A DNA stretch of 7,009 nucleotides, taken from assembly GCA_947440895.1 (NCBI GenBank), contig CANETO010000100.1:1-7009 (forward strand), read 5' to 3'. The stretch is from Planctomycetaceae bacterium. GTDB taxonomy: Bacteria > Planctomycetota > Planctomycetia > Pirellulales > UBA1268. The translations under genes were made by a program, and so were the position numbers. Below the pieces are notes generated by a model, which did not search any database, had not been told where the DNA came from, and saw only the letters and a list, made by a program, of their open reading frames with translations. This document shows, piece after piece, positions 4,472-7,009 of this stretch. The stretch's first letter is position 1; each line of letters starts with the position of its first letter.

Positions 4472-7009
4472 ATGACCGCGCAGTCTTTCGTCCACCTTCA
4501 CTGCCACAGCCACTACAGCCTGCTCGACGGAGCCAGCCCCATCGACCGGCTGGTCGACCGGGCGGTTGAGCTCGGCATGAATGCTCTGGCGATCACCGAC
4601 CACGGCAACCTCCACGGCGCGCTTGAGTTCTATCAGGCTGCCAAGGCGGCCAAGCTCAATCCGATCATCGGCTACGAGGCCTACATCGCTCCGGGCAGCC
4701 GATTCCAGAAGGATGCCGGCAGTCAGAAAGACGCCAGCTACCACCTCACGCTCCTGGCCCGCGACCGGAAAGGATTCGACAACCTCCTGCAACTGGCCAC
4801 GAAGGCCTACCTGGAGGGTTTTTATTTCAAGCCGCGAATCGATCGCGAACTGCTCGAGCAGTACGGCGAGGGGATCATCTGCCTCTCGGGCTGCCTGTCG
4901 AGCGAGTTCAATCGGGCGCTCATCGGCAGCTCCCGCGAACAGCGGGAGTCGCTCGCCCAGGCCCGCGAGGTCGCCGGCTGGTTTCAGAAGCGTTTTGGCG
5001 ACCGGTATTTCATCGAGCTTCAGGACAATGGCCTGGAGGTGCAGCGGCAGGTAACCGACGCGGCCCTGGAAATCTCCCGCGAACTCGGCATCCCGCCGGT
5101 GGCCACCTGTGACTGCCACTATGTGAACCGCGAGGACGCGGAAGCCCAGGACATCCTCCTCTGCGTCAACACGGGCCGCTTCCGCAGCGACACCTCCCGC
5201 ATGCGGATGGACTCGAGTGAGTTTTACTTGAAGAGCCCCACCGAGATGCACGCGGCCTTCACCGACCTCGATCGCGACTTCGTCGCGGCAGCGGTGAATC
5301 GCAGTCAGGAGATCGCCGACTCAGTCTCGATCGAGCTTGACCTTGGCAAGCGTCACTTCCCCGGCTTCGACGTACCGGGCGGCCTCACGGCGTCGCAAGA
5401 GCTGCGGCGGCTCTGCCTGGAAGGACTGCGGGAGCGTTACCAGACCGTGCCGAAACGCTGGGTGGAGCCCCAGGCGGATGGCGACGAACGCCAACTGCAC
5501 CCCCAGGTGATGGATCGACTGGAGCGGGAACTGGGCGTGATCGACGCGCTCGGATTCGCCAGCTACTTCCTGATCGTCTGGGACTTCGTCCGCCACGCCC
5601 GGGAGCAAGATATCCCGGCCGCGGCGAGAGGTTCGGGCGTGGGAGCACTCGTGGCCTACTCGCCCTACCTGTCGCACGTCTGCCCGCTGGAATACGACCT
5701 GCTCTTCGAGCGGTTCCTCGACACGAACCGCCGGGAAGCGCCCGATATCGATATCGACTTCTGCAAAGAGCGCCGCAGCGAGGTTATCGAATACGTCAAA
5801 CGGAAATATGGCGCGGCCAACGTCGCCCAGATCGGAACGTTTGGCACGCTCGCAGCTCGCGCGGCGATCCGTGACGTGGGGCGGGCCCTCGGGATGCCGA
5901 TTCCTCGCGTCGACCAGATCGTGGCCCTCGTGCCCGATCAGCTCAACATCTCGCTGGAGGAAGCGGCAGCGCCGGGCTCACAACTGGCCGCCGCCTGCGA
6001 TGGCGATGGCGAGGTGAAAGAACTGGTCGACCTGGCCCGGCGGATCGAGGGCCTCGCCCGCAACGTGGGCACGCACGCCGCGGCGGTCGTGATCGCCGAC
6101 CGTCCGCTCGTGGAGTATGTGCCGCTGCAGCGAGTGACCGGCAAGGAGGAAGTGATCACGCAGTGGGCCATGGGCGACGTCGAGCGGGCGGGGCTCATGA
6201 AGATGGACTTCCTCGGTCTGCGCTACCTGACAGTCGTCTCCAAGACGCTCGACATCATCACTGCAACGCGGGGCTCCCGCCCCGATCCGCTCGCCTTCCC
6301 GCTCGACGACCAGCCAACGTTTGACACGCTCTGCCGCGGCGAGACGAAGGGCATCTTCCAGTTGGAGAGCGGCGGCATCCGCGACCTGCTCCAGCGGATG
6401 AAGCCAGACCACTTCCTCGACATCGTCGCCGTCAACGCGCTCTATCGTCCGGGACCGCTCGAGGGCGGCATGGTCGACGACTACGTCGCGGTGAAGCACC
6501 GGCGGAAGCGGGCCGAGTATCTCCACCCCGTCATGAAGGACGTGCTGGAAGAAACCCACGGCGTGATGGTCTATCAGGAACAGGTAATGCGGATCCTGGA
6601 GCGGCTCGGCGGCATCGAGCTCTCCAGCGCCTACACCTGCATCAAGGCCATCAGCAAGAAGAAGCTCGAGACGATCGCCGCCTTCCGCGAGCAGTTTGTC
6701 GATGGGGCGAAGGCGAAGGGCCTTTCCAAGACCGAGGCGGAGGAACTCTTCGGGCTGATCGAGAAGTTTGCCGGCTACGGCTTCAACAAGAGCCACTCCA
6801 CCGCCTATGCCCTGCTCGCCTGGCAGACCGCGTATCTCAAGACGCATTTTCCGGTGGAATTCATGGCGGCACTCCTGTCCGGAGACATCACCGGCCGTAA
6901 CTTCAAAAAGAAGGATGCGCTGGTCGAGCACATCGAGGACTGCCGCCGCATGGGCATCGACGTCGTCGCGCCCGATGTCAACGCCTCGGGCGCCGACTTC
7001 ACCGTGGCC
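4472..7009 (+). CDS. dnaE: DNA polymerase III alpha subunit, 3' end outside window
   Basis: This is the replicative DNA polymerase catalytic subunit. The frame runs from ATG 4472 to the right edge without a stop, giving 846 residues; E. coli DnaE has 1160, so the rest of the C-terminal region is missing. The PHP domain (about 1-270) keeps all nine metal ligands expected for a proofreading PHP: H10, H12, D19, H44, E69, H91, C141, D214 and H216. The palm carries APDIDIDF with catalytic D427 and D429, and the third aspartate D579 in MKMDFLGLR. Fingers motifs follow, including YRPGP, HGVMVYQEQVM and NKSHSTAYAL. The glycine-rich palm motif is AAARGSGVG in place of the usual GPGRGSAAG. The run GRNFKKKDALVEH near 808-820 looks planctomycete-like to me. 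The start is chosen because FVHLHCHSHYS begins the family's usual N-terminus five residues later. The FHA gene lies 54 bases upstream. Confidence 0.97.
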   Translation, partial: MTAQSFVHLHCHSHYSLLDGASPIDRLVDRAVELGMNALAITDHGNLHGALEFYQAAKAAKLNPIIGYEAYIAPGSRFQKDAGSQKDASYHLTLLARDRKGFDNLLQLATKAYLEGFYFKPRIDRELLEQYGEGIICLSGCLSSEFNRALIGSSREQRESLAQAREVAGWFQKRFGDRYFIELQDNGLEVQRQVTDAALEISRELGIPPVATCDCHYVNREDAEAQDILLCVNTGRFRSDTSRMRMDSSEFYLKSPTEMHAAFTDLDRDFVAAAVNRSQEIADSVSIELDLGKRHFPGFDVPGGLTASQELRRLCLEGLRERYQTVPKRWVEPQADGDERQLHPQVMDRLERELGVIDALGFASYFLIVWDFVRHAREQDIPAAARGSGVGALVAYSPYLSHVCPLEYDLLFERFLDTNRREAPDIDIDFCKERRSEVIEYVKRKYGAANVAQIGTFGTLAARAAIRDVGRALGMPIPRVDQIVALVPDQLNISLEEAAAPGSQLAAACDGDGEVKELVDLARRIEGLARNVGTHAAAVVIADRPLVEYVPLQRVTGKEEVITQWAMGDVERAGLMKMDFLGLRYLTVVSKTLDIITATRGSRPDPLAFPLDDQPTFDTLCRGETKGIFQLESGGIRDLLQRMKPDHFLDIVAVNALYRPGPLEGGMVDDYVAVKHRRKRAEYLHPVMKDVLEETHGVMVYQEQVMRILERLGGIELSSAYTCIKAISKKKLETIAAFREQFVDGAKAKGLSKTEAEELFGLIEKFAGYGFNKSHSTAYALLAWQTAYLKTHFPVEFMAALLSGDITGRNFKKKDALVEHIEDCRRMGIDVVAPDVNASGADFTVA

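Noticed and set aside
4403..5251. 282-residue minus-strand frame opposite the start of dnaE
   Set aside because: Antisense shadow of the PHP domain.
5978..6931. 317-residue minus-strand frame opposite dnaE
   Set aside because: It mirrors dnaE codons and has no family features, while the plus strand is unmistakable DnaE.

Overview
This high-GC window most likely comes from a planctomycete, probably of the Pirellulales. The evidence is the style of its DNA polymerase III alpha subunit, which has a run near the right edge that I associate with planctomycete DnaE, together with a planctomycete-style FHA protein and a multi-membrane-span protein fused to TPR repeats. The assignment rests on remembered family resemblance; no search was run.

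Layout from left to right. (1) Positions 2-844, plus strand: the 3' part of a gene for a 2-oxoglutarate/Fe(II)-dependent oxygenase whose start lies outside the window. (2) Positions 885-3053, minus strand: a convergent gene for a membrane protein resembling TMTC/GT-C glycosyltransferases, with about eleven hydrophobic segments followed by TPR repeats. A good Shine-Dalgarno sequence favours a start at 3053 over an upstream GTG at 3110. (3) Positions 3054-3294: no gene, but clustered inverted repeats and a second, partial copy of the tRNA 3' end. (4) Positions 3295-3368, minus strand: an intact tRNA-Arg with anticodon UCG and a clear -10 box. (5) Positions 3369-3748: a gene-free stretch holding the tRNA promoter and a candidate promoter for the next gene. 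(6) Positions 3749-4417, plus strand: a small FHA-domain protein. (7) From 4472 to the right edge, plus strand: dnaE, missing its 3' end. Its PHP domain keeps every metal-binding residue of proofreading PHP domains.

The FHA gene and dnaE lie in the same direction 54 bases apart and may be partly co-transcribed, although a -10-like box sits between them. The oxygenase and the TMTC-like gene converge and need not be functionally linked. The most unusual structure is the 52-base direct repeat (offset 88 bases) made of the tRNA-Arg T-arm/acceptor 3' segment plus its 3' flank, with a hairpin between the copies. It resembles an integration scar or a tRNA-derived repeat, and it sits next to a gene that looks richer in GC than dnaE. 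I see no CRISPR array, rRNA gene, transposase or integrase. No clearly new multi-gene system is visible; the tRNA-derived repeat is the best candidate for something undescribed.
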